Shown one piece after another: positions 16,435-25,032 of a stretch of 64,000 bases of DNA. The notes under the pieces were generated by a model. It was not told the DNA's origin, did not search any database, and saw only the letters and a list, made by a program, of their open reading frames with translations. A program made the translations under genes and the position numbers. Each line of letters begins with the position of its first letter. Position 1 is the stretch's first letter. Source of the stretch: Paraburkholderia diazotrophica (GTDB lineage: Bacteria > Pseudomonadota > Gammaproteobacteria > Burkholderiales > Burkholderiaceae); assembly GCF_900108945.1 (NCBI RefSeq), contig NZ_FNYE01000015.1, forward strand, positions 62,001 through 126,000, written 5' to 3'.

Positions 16435-18012
16435 TCAGCGTTGCGCCGTCGACTGTGTACTTTCGTTGTCTTGAGGCGTTGCTGGCTTACCATACGTCGA
16501 TTCCCAGCCGCCCCCGAGCACCTTGCACAGTGTGACGAGGTTCGCATCAGCATCGGCGCCGCTCTGTTCGAGGTTGCTCTGTGCATCGAGCAGCTGCTTC
16601 TGGACATTCAACACGTCCAGATAATCGAGCGCACCAGCTTTATACCGCTGCTGTGCAACCGAAAGCGCACGCAGATTCAGGTTCACGACCTCCTGAAGCT
16701 TGTTGTGCCGCTGCTGTTCCGCGTCGTAGGTAATGAGGGCATCGTCCACTTCGCGCCATGCATCGAGAACCGTCTTCTTGTAGACGATGGCGGCCTCCTG
16801 CTGTTGTGCCTCGCGCAATTGAAGCGTGCCTTTCAGGCGTCCGCCTTCGAAGATCGGCAGCGTGATCGATGGTCCCACGACGAACTGGCCGGATGCCCAA
16901 TTGGCGAGACTCGAAAGCTGAAGGCTCTGGAATCCGGCACTGCCATTCAACGTGATGCGCGGATAAAAGTCGGCCTTGGCCATGCCGATGGCCGCCGTGG
17001 CCGCATGGAGCTGCGCCTCGGCCCGGCGGATATCGGGCCGGCGCTGTGCCAGCTCGGACGGGAACCCGATTGGCACCTGCGCAGGCAGAGCGGGGACATC
17101 CTGCGGCACGTCGAGCGTCTTGCTCAAGGCACCCGGTTCTTCGGCAAGCAACACCCCGATGGCGTTGATAGTCGTTTCCTTGCGCGATTCGAGCGTCGGA
17201 ATGAGGCTTTCAATGGACGCGGCCTGTGCGGATGCATTCGCCACGTCGAGATCGGTTGTGACGCCTTCGCGCTTGCGCGTTTGTGTGAGTTTCGTCGTAT
17301 TGTTTGCCAGTTCGAGATTCTGTCGCGCGATCTGCAACAAGGCTTGTGTATCGCGTAGCTGGATATAGTCGCGCGCAAGCTCGGCGCGCGCCGAGAGCAA
17401 TACCGCATTGCGATCCTCATAAGAGGCATCGGTCAATGCCGAAGCCGCTTCGACACCGCGCCGCACACGGCCCCAGATGTCGATTTCCCATGAGGCGTCG
17501 AAACCGAACTGATAGAGGTTGTAGGCGGGCGAGCCTTTCGAGCCAGGCATCGCCGATACGCCCAGCGGCGCGCTGCCCGATGCAGATTGCGGATTCGAAC
17601 TTGTCGGTGTCACGCCGAGCAACGAAAGAATGCCATTCTCGCTGCCGCGTTCGCGGTTATACGAGGCCGCGCCATCCAGCGTCGGATATCGCGCTGCACC
17701 GGCAACGCGCAGCCCGGCGCGGCTTTGCAGCAGGCGCGCAGAAGCCGCAGCGACATCGAGGTTGGCATCGGTCAACTGCTTTTCGAGCGCGTTCAACATC
17801 GGGTCGTTGAAAAGCGTCCACCAGTCCGGATTGAAACCGGATTCGACGGGTTTGCTCGGCGACAGCGCAGTCTGAGTGCGGTCGAATACATCCGGCGTTG
17901 CAGAGGTCGACGGTTCGAAATTCGGCCCGACCAGACAGCCGTTCAGCGCGAGCGAGAGCAATAACGTCAGCGCCAACGCCGGCGCACGGATAAAAAATTC
18001 ACGCGTGTTCAT
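16435..18012 (-). CDS. Outer-membrane efflux lipoprotein, NodT/OprM family
   Basis: A 525-residue TolC-type channel. The signal peptide ends in the lipobox LALNGC, so the mature protein is anchored through Cys26. CLVGPNFEPS is the standard start of NodT-family lipoproteins, and the two repeats of the TolC alpha-barrel are visible (LEKQLTDANLDVAAASARLL and IGFPSELAQRRPDIRRAEAQ). It is the last gene of an operon: its ATG overlaps the stop of the EmrA-like adaptor by 4 bp. Together with the adaptor and the DHA2 pump it makes a tripartite exporter across both membranes. The C-terminal ~20 residues are polar and variable, as usual. Confidence 0.92.
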   Translation of the reverse strand: MNTREFFIRAPALALTLLLSLALNGCLVGPNFEPSTSATPDVFDRTQTALSPSKPVESGFNPDWWTLFNDPMLNALEKQLTDANLDVAAASARLLQSRAGLRVAGAARYPTLDGAASYNRERGSENGILSLLGVTPTSSNPQSASGSAPLGVSAMPGSKGSPAYNLYQFGFDASWEIDIWGRVRRGVEAASALTDASYEDRNAVLLSARAELARDYIQLRDTQALLQIARQNLELANNTTKLTQTRKREGVTTDLDVANASAQAASIESLIPTLESRKETTINAIGVLLAEEPGALSKTLDVPQDVPALPAQVPIGFPSELAQRRPDIRRAEAQLHAATAAIGMAKADFYPRITLNGSAGFQSLQLSSLANWASGQFVVGPSITLPIFEGGRLKGTLQLREAQQQEAAIVYKKTVLDAWREVDDALITYDAEQQRHNKLQEVVNLNLRALSVAQQRYKAGALDYLDVLNVQKQLLDAQSNLEQSGADADANLVTLCKVLGGGWESTYGKPATPQDNESTQSTAQR

Positions 18013-19094
18013 TTTGCGTCCACTCCTGCTATCGCCATATCGGCGCGCTTGCCGATTGCCACCTCTGCTTCTACCGACAACCCCACGCTGAGCTCGGACG
18101 CGGCTCGCTGGTTCGGATCGATCCTGATCTTGACGGGCACCCGCTGGACGATCTTCGTGAAGTTGCCCGTTGCGTTGTCCGGCGCGATCGGCGCGAAGCT
18201 CACGCCGGTGGCGGGGGCCAGACTGTCGATATGGCCTTTGATGACGACGCCGGGAAAACTGTCGACTTTGATGCTCACGCTCTCGCCGGGCCGCAAGTGC
18301 GTGATCTGGTTCTCCTGGAAGTTCGCGACGACATAAGCATCCGCGAGCGGCACAATTGCGAGGAGTGGTGCGCCGGGTGTCACGAATGCGCCGACACGCA
18401 CGGACCGCCGGCCGATCTTTCCGTCGACGGGCGCGTGAATCTCGGTGTATGAGAGATTGAGCTTTGCCTGTTCGAGCACGGCTTCGGCATGCGCCAGCGC
18501 GCCCGCCGCCTTGTCGCGCTGCGTGCGCAACACATCGTGGTTCTGTGCGGTTGCGGACAAGGCCGCCTGATCGTGCGCCCGCTGCGCAAGCTGCTCGGCG
18601 AGCGCGCTGGCAGCGTGCTGCTGTTCCTGCGTCGTGCCGGCACCCGACTCCGAGAGATTCTGATAACGCGCTGCGTTTTCGCGCGCAAAGGCGATCGACG
18701 CTTCATCGGAACGCAGCGTGGCACGTGCCTGGTCGACGAGCGACGGCTGTCGCGCGATCTCGGCATCGTAGTTCGCAACGGCGGCTTTCGCTGCCGTTAC
18801 GTCGGCCTGCGCGCTGAGCAATGCGGCCTGATAGTCGCGATCGTCGATCCGCATCACCAGCTGTCCGGTTTTCACCTGCTGGTTGTCGTCGACGAAGACC
18901 TCCGTGACCTGCCCAGCAATGCGCGGCGCAACCAGCGTGAAATCGGCGGTGACGTAGGCGTCGTTCGTGGATTCGGTGCCGGGGCTGACGAAGAGCTTCG
19001 TGCTGCCCCATGCGGCGACGCCGAGCACGACGACAGCTGCGGCAATGCGAACCATTCTGGGCGAGGGACGGGTGACGGATAACATGGCGATCAA
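18009..19094 (-). CDS. EmrA/HlyD-type periplasmic adaptor
   Basis: A 361-residue membrane-fusion protein. One N-terminal membrane anchor (MVRIAAAVVVLGVAAWGSTK) is followed by the sequence TNDAYVTADFTLVAPRIAGQ, the signature of EmrA proteins. Two halves of a lipoyl-like domain flank a long alpha-helical hairpin (about residues 80-215), and a beta-barrel domain follows (AYVVANFQENQITHLRPG). It links the inner-membrane pump to the outer-membrane lipoprotein. The gap to the pump gene is 3 bp, and it overlaps the downstream gene by 4 bp, so all three are translated from one mRNA. Confidence 0.92.
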   Translation of the reverse strand: MIAMLSVTRPSPRMVRIAAAVVVLGVAAWGSTKLFVSPGTESTNDAYVTADFTLVAPRIAGQVTEVFVDDNQQVKTGQLVMRIDDRDYQAALLSAQADVTAAKAAVANYDAEIARQPSLVDQARATLRSDEASIAFARENAARYQNLSESGAGTTQEQQHAASALAEQLAQRAHDQAALSATAQNHDVLRTQRDKAAGALAHAEAVLEQAKLNLSYTEIHAPVDGKIGRRSVRVGAFVTPGAPLLAIVPLADAYVVANFQENQITHLRPGESVSIKVDSFPGVVIKGHIDSLAPATGVSFAPIAPDNATGNFTKIVQRVPVKIRIDPNQRAASELSVGLSVEAEVAIGKRADMAIAGVDAK

Positions 19095-19097
19095 CCA

Positions 19098-20723
19098 TTA
19101 GCGAGGGGTGGGCGGCGTTGTGCTCCACGGCGGATAGATGCGTACCGGTAGCACAGGAATGAGAAGAAGCACGGCGATGGCGATGCAGGCCATCACGCGA
19201 TAAAGGTCCGCAGAGGTGAGCACCACGGCCTGTTCGTGGATACGTTGCGCAAGCCCGCCATATCCGCGCGCCGCGTCGAAGCTCTGAGTGGTGATCAACG
19301 CGTTGTTGCCGAGATGATCGACCAGCATGCTCGAATGAAAATGTTCGCGCGCGGTGCCGAGACCCTCGATCAGCGCGGTTGCCATGACGCCCGCGAAGCC
19401 TCTGAGCGAGTTGAACATCGCGGAAGCGAAGGCGCCATCGGTGGGCGGCAAGCCGGTGGTCACACCCATCAGGATCGCGAGTATCACCATCGGTTGCGCG
19501 ACGATCTGCAATGATTGCAACCAGTAGAAGTTGTCGCGGATCCACTCCGACGTCATGAAGCTGCCAAGGAAGCAGGTGATTCCGATCATCAGTAGTCCGA
19601 GCCCCATCACCCAGCGCGAATCCACACGGCGAAGATTCAGCAACGCAGCCGTCAGCGGCAGCGTGACGAGCAGCGGAAGGGCGACCAGCAGAGACAGAGG
19701 TGTCGTTTGAAGCGGCCGGTAATCGTGCACTCGCGCGAGAAATTGACCTGGAATCGCGGCCACACCAACGAGCAGCACAACGGCGCCGACAAGTGTCGAA
19801 AGACCGTGCGAAAAATTCCTGCGCGACAGCATCTGCAGCTTGAAAAACGGTACCGGGTGATACCACTCGTTGATCAGAAACAACGCGAACAACATGGCGC
19901 CGCCACCGAGCATCACGCAGATGAACGAGGAATTCAGCCAGTCGAGGCGATCACCTTGCAGCAGACCGGTTACCAGCATCGCGACGGCGGGGAAACCGGT
20001 CAACAGACCGAACCAGTCTAACGATCCGAATCGTTCGAGCTTGAGCGGGTCTTGTGGAAGGCCGAACTGGATTGCGATGCCGCTGATCACGCCAAGCGGC
20101 ACAATCTGCCAGAAGGCCATTTTCCAACTCACGTACTCGGTCCACAGCGCGGCGAGCGGGGTTCCCACCGAAGGGCCGAAGGTCGCGGTGAGCGCATAGC
20201 CTGCGAGCCCATAGAGCTTGATCTTCGGTGGCAGATAACGCAGCGCCACGATGATCAGCATCGGAGGAATACATCCTCCGGCGATGCCCTGCAATACGCG
20301 CAGCAGATAGAACGCAGGCAGATCAGGCGACAGCGGACACAGAAAGCCGAACAGCATGGAGGCGATGAGCGCGCCGAGCGTGAAGCGCTTCAACGTGAAT
20401 GTGATGCCGAACCACGGCGCGAAAACCATCGTTGCCACGTTGGTCGCTTCGAAAAGCGCGGTCAGCCAGCTGCCGTCGTCATGCGCGATCGATAGCGCGC
20501 CACGAATGTCGTTCATTGCTTGTGCAGTGACCTGCTCATTCAGTATCGCGAGTAGCGACGCGAGCAGCATCCCGATCAGACCGATGGCCAGGCGCAGCGA
20601 AAACGCTGGCTGCGCTTGCGCCTGTGGCGCTGGCGTTTGTGCAGCAGGCGCGGGCGCTAACGGCGCGGCCGGCTCAACCGTCGCGACCGCTTCAATCGTC
20701 AGGGAATCGACAGTCGTCTTCAT
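19098..20723 (-). CDS. DHA2-family MFS drug exporter, EmrB-like
   Basis: A 541-residue transporter with about 14 membrane helices after a proline/alanine-rich cytoplasmic N-terminus (residues 1-40). ILNEQVTAQAMNDIRGAL is a variant of the family's N-terminal signature, and GYALTATFGPSVGTPLAALW is the motif C of drug:proton antiporters. It is the first gene of the emrB-emrA-nodT operon and is the proton-driven pump. No local regulator is adjacent on this strand, and the substrate is unknown. Length and layout are normal. Confidence 0.9.
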   Translation of the reverse strand: MKTTVDSLTIEAVATVEPAAPLAPAPAAQTPAPQAQAQPAFSLRLAIGLIGMLLASLLAILNEQVTAQAMNDIRGALSIAHDDGSWLTALFEATNVATMVFAPWFGITFTLKRFTLGALIASMLFGFLCPLSPDLPAFYLLRVLQGIAGGCIPPMLIIVALRYLPPKIKLYGLAGYALTATFGPSVGTPLAALWTEYVSWKMAFWQIVPLGVISGIAIQFGLPQDPLKLERFGSLDWFGLLTGFPAVAMLVTGLLQGDRLDWLNSSFICVMLGGGAMLFALFLINEWYHPVPFFKLQMLSRRNFSHGLSTLVGAVVLLVGVAAIPGQFLARVHDYRPLQTTPLSLLVALPLLVTLPLTAALLNLRRVDSRWVMGLGLLMIGITCFLGSFMTSEWIRDNFYWLQSLQIVAQPMVILAILMGVTTGLPPTDGAFASAMFNSLRGFAGVMATALIEGLGTAREHFHSSMLVDHLGNNALITTQSFDAARGYGGLAQRIHEQAVVLTSADLYRVMACIAIAVLLLIPVLPVRIYPPWSTTPPTPR

Positions 20724-20863
20724 AAAATCGCACCCGGCTAATAGTCCTCAACAATGCATTAAATCCGGGCAATGACGTATCTGCTTCACCTGGACTTTCG
20801 CGGTTTCTTTACAGCGTGATGATGTGATGGATTCTAGGAGCGACGTCGCATTTCTTGAAGTCG

Positions 20864-21082
20864 ATGGACGAATCGTTTCAGGCCAATTCATTCAGGAATC
20901 TGGCCATTGCCGGAACTTTCATGGTTTTGATTGAGCGCATGGAAAAGGTCTTATTACACGGGGTAAATCGTCCAGATTTGAAAAAGATTGTTGCTCGGTA
21001 CGCGTCGTCATTCGACAAGCTCGTAGATAGAATCACTCCCAGCGACGGCGCTTTTGGAGCGCCTGCCAGTCGAGTGAATTGA
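20864..21082 (+). CDS. Small protein of unknown function
   Basis: A 72-residue reading (start at the ATG at 20864; TTG at 20855 is an alternative) with a helical, mixed-charge composition: NLAIAGTFMVLIERMEKVLL, then RPDLKKIVARYASSFDKLVD. It has no membrane helix or signal peptide. It sits 23 bp before a second small gene with a good ribosome site, so the two may be co-transcribed. I recognise no family. Confidence 0.45.
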   Translation: MDESFQANSFRNLAIAGTFMVLIERMEKVLLHGVNRPDLKKIVARYASSFDKLVDRITPSDGAFGAPASRVN

Positions 21083-21105
21083 ACTGTTATTGGATGGAGA
21101 TGGCG

Positions 21106-21306
21106 ATGAAATTCTCAGTGAGTGAAGCGATCGGTTCCGACGACATATCCAGAATCGAACGTGCGATGAAGAGTGTCGATGTCGATGCGAAGGTCGATAT
21201 CGATATCGACGCGAATAGTGTTAGTGTCGATTCGTGGCTGATGCCGGAGGAGTTCTTCGTCGCGTTTCAGGACGAAGACTATAGCGTCAGGATTATCGAG
21301 GGATAG
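21106..21306 (+). CDS. Acidic 66-residue protein, HMA-like fold without the metal-binding cysteines
   Basis: The start is the ATG at 21106, with GGAG at 21096-21099. The pattern MKFSVSE, helix DISRIERAMKSV, strand DAKVDIDIDANSVSVDSWL, helix MPEEFFVAFQDEDY, strand SVRIIEG matches the beta-alpha-beta-beta-alpha-beta order of heavy-metal-associated domains (MerP/CopZ). The CxxC metal site is absent: the loop reads EAIGSDD. The protein is strongly acidic. It may be a ferredoxin-like domain that binds another protein or a different ligand. The function is unknown. Confidence 0.6.
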   Translation: MKFSVSEAIGSDDISRIERAMKSVDVDAKVDIDIDANSVSVDSWLMPEEFFVAFQDEDYSVRIIEG

Positions 21307-21358
21307 GTCGATGAATGCGACCGGTTTCTTGCCATAGCAGTTGAAACCGGCCGCAGCT

Positions 21359-22033
21359 TTACGCATTACGCCGTGCCGCGGCAAAGTGTTGCGGCGCTTC
21401 CCGGCGATCGTACATGCCGTACTCGCGGATCACACGAATATGCCGCAGACGTGCACCCTCGGGTACCGTCATGTTCTGCGCGAACGCCTGAGCGGCAGCG
21501 AGGTCGCGCCACGTAACTGCGGCGATCACATCGCCCGGCGCCAACAGCGCATCGAATACATCCCACGCGATCAGACCGGAAGCCGTCAGGTCAAGACTGA
21601 GCGACTTCGCGACGGCCTCCGCGCCCGATTGCTTCATCCAGTCCGCCGGGCGTTGAGCGTCGATCAACATGACCGCCTTGCCGGCGCCCGTTTCCGTTTC
21701 GTCGAGGCGTTGTTCAGTCAGCGTGTAGCCTGCGGGAACGTGGGTATCCGCAACCGTCTGGCCGATACGCAGCCGGTAGTCTGCAAACACGCGATCGCGG
21801 GCGGCCTGTTGAACCTTGAAGTGTTTCGATTCGATGCGCCAGCGAATCAGCGACTTTTCATCGCGCCAACTGGAAAGTGACAGGAGCCAGCCGTCGCGCG
21901 TGAGACTTGCGTAGCGACTGTTATCGATGAAGCCATCGATTTTCTCCAGTTCTGGACGCAGCATTTTCGCCATACCGAGATAAGCATCGAACTGTTCGGG
22001 AATCGGATTAACTTCAAGCATTGCGGAGAACAT
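21359..22033 (-). CDS. Double antibiotic-biosynthesis-monooxygenase-like (ABM) protein
   Basis: A 224-residue protein made of two ferredoxin-like halves: residues 1-100 (MFSAMLEVNPIPEQFDAYLG, then SLSSWRDEKSLIRWRIESKH) and residues about 115-210 (AVMLIDAQRPADW, then VIAAVTWRDLAAAQAF). The first half has the ABM pattern, including W-R-D-E-x-S-L-x-x-W-R. Relatives include cofactor-free monooxygenases and IsdG-like haem degraders. AAAGGA precedes the ATG. It is divergent from a LysR gene at 22301 and is the probable target of that regulator. The enzyme activity is unproven. Confidence 0.75.
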   Translation of the reverse strand: MFSAMLEVNPIPEQFDAYLGMAKMLRPELEKIDGFIDNSRYASLTRDGWLLSLSSWRDEKSLIRWRIESKHFKVQQAARDRVFADYRLRIGQTVADTHVPAGYTLTEQRLDETETGAGKAVMLIDAQRPADWMKQSGAEAVAKSLSLDLTASGLIAWDVFDALLAPGDVIAAVTWRDLAAAQAFAQNMTVPEGARLRHIRVIREYGMYDRREAPQHFAAARRNA

Positions 22034-22300
22034 GGCAAATCCTTTCGACAGTTAGAGTGGGCACTGCCACCCGGTGGGAATTTTATTGTCGAAGATGCGG
22101 CCGATTTACTGAAGCATGTGGGAATAACGTCTTGGGCCATTCAGTATTCGATTTGAGCCACACCGCGAGCGGGTCGTATCGATTGAGTCAGTTTCAGGCC
22201 AGATGACATGTTTCATCGGTCAATCCAAAGAAGCCGGAACGCAGCGCGAGAAGGACTCGTAGAATCAGACCTCAGCAGAAGTCGCAAGTCAGGAATCGAG

Positions 22301-23257
22301 ATGGACAAATATCGTGAGATGGAGGTGTTCGTCGCCATCGTTGATCGTGGCAGCTTAACGGCCGCGTCGGAGAGGCTCGGCATGTCGGCGCCTGCCGTTT
22401 CGCGTGCGCTGAACTCCCTGGAAGCGCGTGTCGGTGTGCAACTGATATCGCGCACGACACGCTCCATCCGTCCGACCGATGCGGGTATGATTTACATTGA
22501 TGCCTGCCGCAACGCGCTGGGTACAATCGCCAACGCAGAGGCGAATATCTTTGCCGATCAAAGCAAGCCTGTCGGCACGTTGACGGTTTCTGCACCGGTT
22601 CTTTTTGGTCAGCGCTTTGTCGCGCCGCTGGTCAACGCCTATGCGAACTTATACCCGGACGTCAGCGTGAATGTCGTGTATGTCGACAGGCCGACGCGGC
22701 TAATCGACGAAGGTGTCGATATAGCGATACGTATTGGCCTGCTTGGCGATTCTTCGATCTTCGCTGTTCCGCTCGGCTTCGTGCGTCGTCGAACCTATGC
22801 GGCGCCGGGTTATCTCGACGCGTGGGGTGAGCCTCTGCATCCGAAAGATCTCGCCGGGCATCACTGCGTGTCCTACACGGGCGTGACTCATCCGCTGGAG
22901 TGGATGTATTGCGAAAACGGTTCGAGACTGGCTGTGCGGCTGCGCCCACGGATGATTGTCGATCTGGCGCCTGCTGCCGTGATGGCTGCTGTTGATCGCG
23001 TGGGCATCACGCAATTGCTTTCGTATCAGACGGCGCCTGAAGTGTTAAGCGGAAAACTTCAGCCTGTATTGACGCCCTTCGAGCCGCAATCGATTCCTGT
23101 CAATCTGCTGCACGTCGAGCGGCGCGGCAAGAGTATTAAGGTGCGTTCGTTCGTCGAGTTCGTCACGGAGACGTTGCGCAGGAACGCGCAGCTTCAGTTT
23201 CCCGAAACGCGGCAACATAAAGCTCCCGATAAGCGTCAACCAGTGCATCAAGGCTGA
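22301..23257 (+). CDS. LysR-family regulator
   Basis: A 318-residue LTTR. The helix-turn-helix is at residues 1-60 (FVAIVDRGSLTAASERLGMS, then APAVSRALNSLE), and the rest is the periplasmic-binding-like effector domain (PVGTLTVSAPVLFGQRFVAP and onward). The start is fixed by AGGA before the ATG at 22301. It faces the ABM-like gene across 267 bp and probably activates it. Its 3' end runs 95 bp into the convergent mug gene. The last ~20 residues (ETRQHKAPDKRQPVHQG) are basic and may be an extension created by this overlap. Confidence 0.92.
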   Translation: MDKYREMEVFVAIVDRGSLTAASERLGMSAPAVSRALNSLEARVGVQLISRTTRSIRPTDAGMIYIDACRNALGTIANAEANIFADQSKPVGTLTVSAPVLFGQRFVAPLVNAYANLYPDVSVNVVYVDRPTRLIDEGVDIAIRIGLLGDSSIFAVPLGFVRRRTYAAPGYLDAWGEPLHPKDLAGHHCVSYTGVTHPLEWMYCENGSRLAVRLRPRMIVDLAPAAVMAAVDRVGITQLLSYQTAPEVLSGKLQPVLTPFEPQSIPVNLLHVERRGKSIKVRSFVEFVTETLRRNAQLQFPETRQHKAPDKRQPVHQG

Positions 23258-23732
23258 AGGTGCGATTCAATCCGCTGGGATTCGGTAACACCCAGACTAG
23301 CGCACCACCGAATGCTGCCGTTTGAAGTCCCCATTGAATATCACGCGATCTGCTCATTTGCGCTATTGCCAATTTGCCGAGGAACGCGACGTAGCGCGGC
23401 ACATGGCGTTCGATCTTTGTCTCGAATCCTGCTGCCGCTTCTCTGATCTCCGATCGCGACAACTCATCGGCTCGCGCTGTTGGACGCGCGACCGCCGCCG
23501 TCAGACCGCAGCCGTATCGCAGCAGCATGCGGTCATTGTCGGGAGATAGGACTTCAGGTGTAAAGCCTGCCAGATAAAGCACGCGCCAGAACCGGTTGCC
23601 TCGGCCTGCGAAGTGATGGCCCGTCGCCGCCGCACGAAGACCTGGATTGATCCCGCAAAAGACCACCGATAAACCGGCTTCCAGAATGTCAGGAAGACCT
23701 CGATGCGATTCAGAGGAACTGATCGGCTTCAT
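23163..23732 (-). CDS. mug: G/U mismatch-specific DNA glycosylase (Mug)
   Basis: A 189-residue member of the uracil-DNA glycosylase superfamily. The catalytic motif is VFCGINPG (Asn29), with the DNA-intercalating loop NPSGLNR near the C-terminus and GRGNRFWRVLYLAGF between. The enzyme removes uracil or ethenocytosine opposite guanine. The start MKPISSSES at 23732 is joined to the upstream AraC-type gene by a 4-bp overlap, so it is co-transcribed with it. The 3' end overlaps the convergent LysR gene by 95 bp. Confidence 0.92.
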   Translation of the reverse strand: MKPISSSESHRGLPDILEAGLSVVFCGINPGLRAAATGHHFAGRGNRFWRVLYLAGFTPEVLSPDNDRMLLRYGCGLTAAVARPTARADELSRSEIREAAAGFETKIERHVPRYVAFLGKLAIAQMSRSRDIQWGLQTAAFGGALVWVLPNPSGLNRTFSLDALVDAYRELYVAAFRETEAARSCATSP

Positions 23733-24724
23733 TCTGCCAACGCGTCGAGCGCCAGCTGGGTTTCGCCCGCATTGCCGCGAAACCGCAGACGATACTGTTT
23801 CGGTGTGACGTTAAGGCGTCGTGCGAATGTGGTCCGCATGTGCGTCGCGCTATGAAATCCGCAGTTGAATGCGACGGTCTTGAGCGGTGCATCCGATTCT
23901 TCGAGCAGTTTTCGTGCAGTATCCACTCGCACCTGTTCGACGAATGCCGACGGCGTTACCTTCGCATACTTCGCGAACAGCCGCGAGAAGGTACGCCGGC
24001 TGACCGACACTGCGCTGGCAAGTTGTTCGATCGAAAGAACGTCGGTGATGTGGTCGACCACGTAGCGATGTACCTTGCCGATGATCGGATCATCATCCTT
24101 GCGCACGCCGATATAGGGGCTGTACTGCGATTGGCCGCCTTCGCGCTGGATATAAACAACTAACCGCTTTGCTACGCGTACGGCGAGTTCGTGTCCCCAG
24201 TCTTCCGTAACGAGCGACAGGCACAGGTCAATACCTGCCGTCACGCCCGCCGACGTGAACAATCGGCCATCGCGAATGAAAATGCGGTCGGATTGCACGC
24301 AGACTTGCGGAAAGGCGTCGGCCAGGCGAGGGGCGTCTTCCCAGTGCGTGGTGACTTCTCTGTTATCGAGCAGCCCGGCATGCGCGAGCAAAAATGCACC
24401 GTTGCACACGGAGCCGAAGCGGGATGCCCCGTTTGCCTGACGTTTTAGCCAGGCGAGAAATTCGGCTGGCGGCTGAAAGTCGGGCAAGCGCGGACCACCC
24501 GCGATCAGCAACAGATCGTACTGGGTGTCGACGTCGTCATAGGCGAAAGGCACGGCGAGTTGCATTCCGTTCGAGCAGGTCACCGTACCCCGCTGAAATC
24601 CGACGAGGGATACCTCGTAGCACTGGTGCGCGGCGAGCGACGCATTGGCCTCGGCAAACACATCCAGCGGACCCGCGACATCCAGGGCTTGCACACCATC
24701 AAAGAGAACAATGGCGACTTTCAT
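23729..24724 (-). CDS. GlxA-family AraC-type regulator (DJ-1/PfpI domain plus HTH)
   Basis: A 331-residue protein. Residues 1-180 form a DJ-1/PfpI-like domain (MKVAIVLFDGVQALDVAGPL, then FGSVCNGAFLLAHAGLL with the nucleophile-elbow cysteine). Residues about 215-320 are the AraC helix-turn-helix pair (LSIEQLASAVSVSRRTFSRL, then TVAFNCGFHSATHMRTTFAR). The start at 24724 is MKVAIVLF. It is divergent from the acetolactate-synthase-like gene across 308 bp and overlaps mug by 4 bp. GlxA-type regulators often control amino-acid or quaternary-amine catabolism, so the divergent 25033 operon is a reasonable target. Confidence 0.9.
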   Translation of the reverse strand: MKVAIVLFDGVQALDVAGPLDVFAEANASLAAHQCYEVSLVGFQRGTVTCSNGMQLAVPFAYDDVDTQYDLLLIAGGPRLPDFQPPAEFLAWLKRQANGASRFGSVCNGAFLLAHAGLLDNREVTTHWEDAPRLADAFPQVCVQSDRIFIRDGRLFTSAGVTAGIDLCLSLVTEDWGHELAVRVAKRLVVYIQREGGQSQYSPYIGVRKDDDPIIGKVHRYVVDHITDVLSIEQLASAVSVSRRTFSRLFAKYAKVTPSAFVEQVRVDTARKLLEESDAPLKTVAFNCGFHSATHMRTTFARRLNVTPKQYRLRFRGNAGETQLALDALAE

Positions 24725-25032
24725 CTCATGACCTTGATCGATTGTAAGCAACAGCCCTCGTCAATCCCGAGCGCGTGCAGCCGATCAGCATAGCGCAAGT
24801 ACAGTACTGCAACTGTGGCATGACGTGCAAATATTGGGCGCATTTGTGCCGGTATCGCGAGCCTCCGATATGCCACTGCGATGGCCCGAATCGCGCATCG
24901 TTTGGCCTATGAACGTGCTACGTCGTTGTTCCGGCTTTCTGGTCCGCTCAGTAGACTTTTGTCGTATGGACGCGCCTGGGATGAACCATGCGCCTCCGAC
25001 CGAAAACGGAATCATCTTGACGAAGGCCGGCT
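24725..25032. promoter_or_regulatory. Divergent promoter region, AraC-type gene and TPP enzyme
   Basis: The 308 bp between the divergent genes must hold both promoters. No convincing symmetric site or -35/-10 pair could be picked by eye. Confidence 0.4.
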
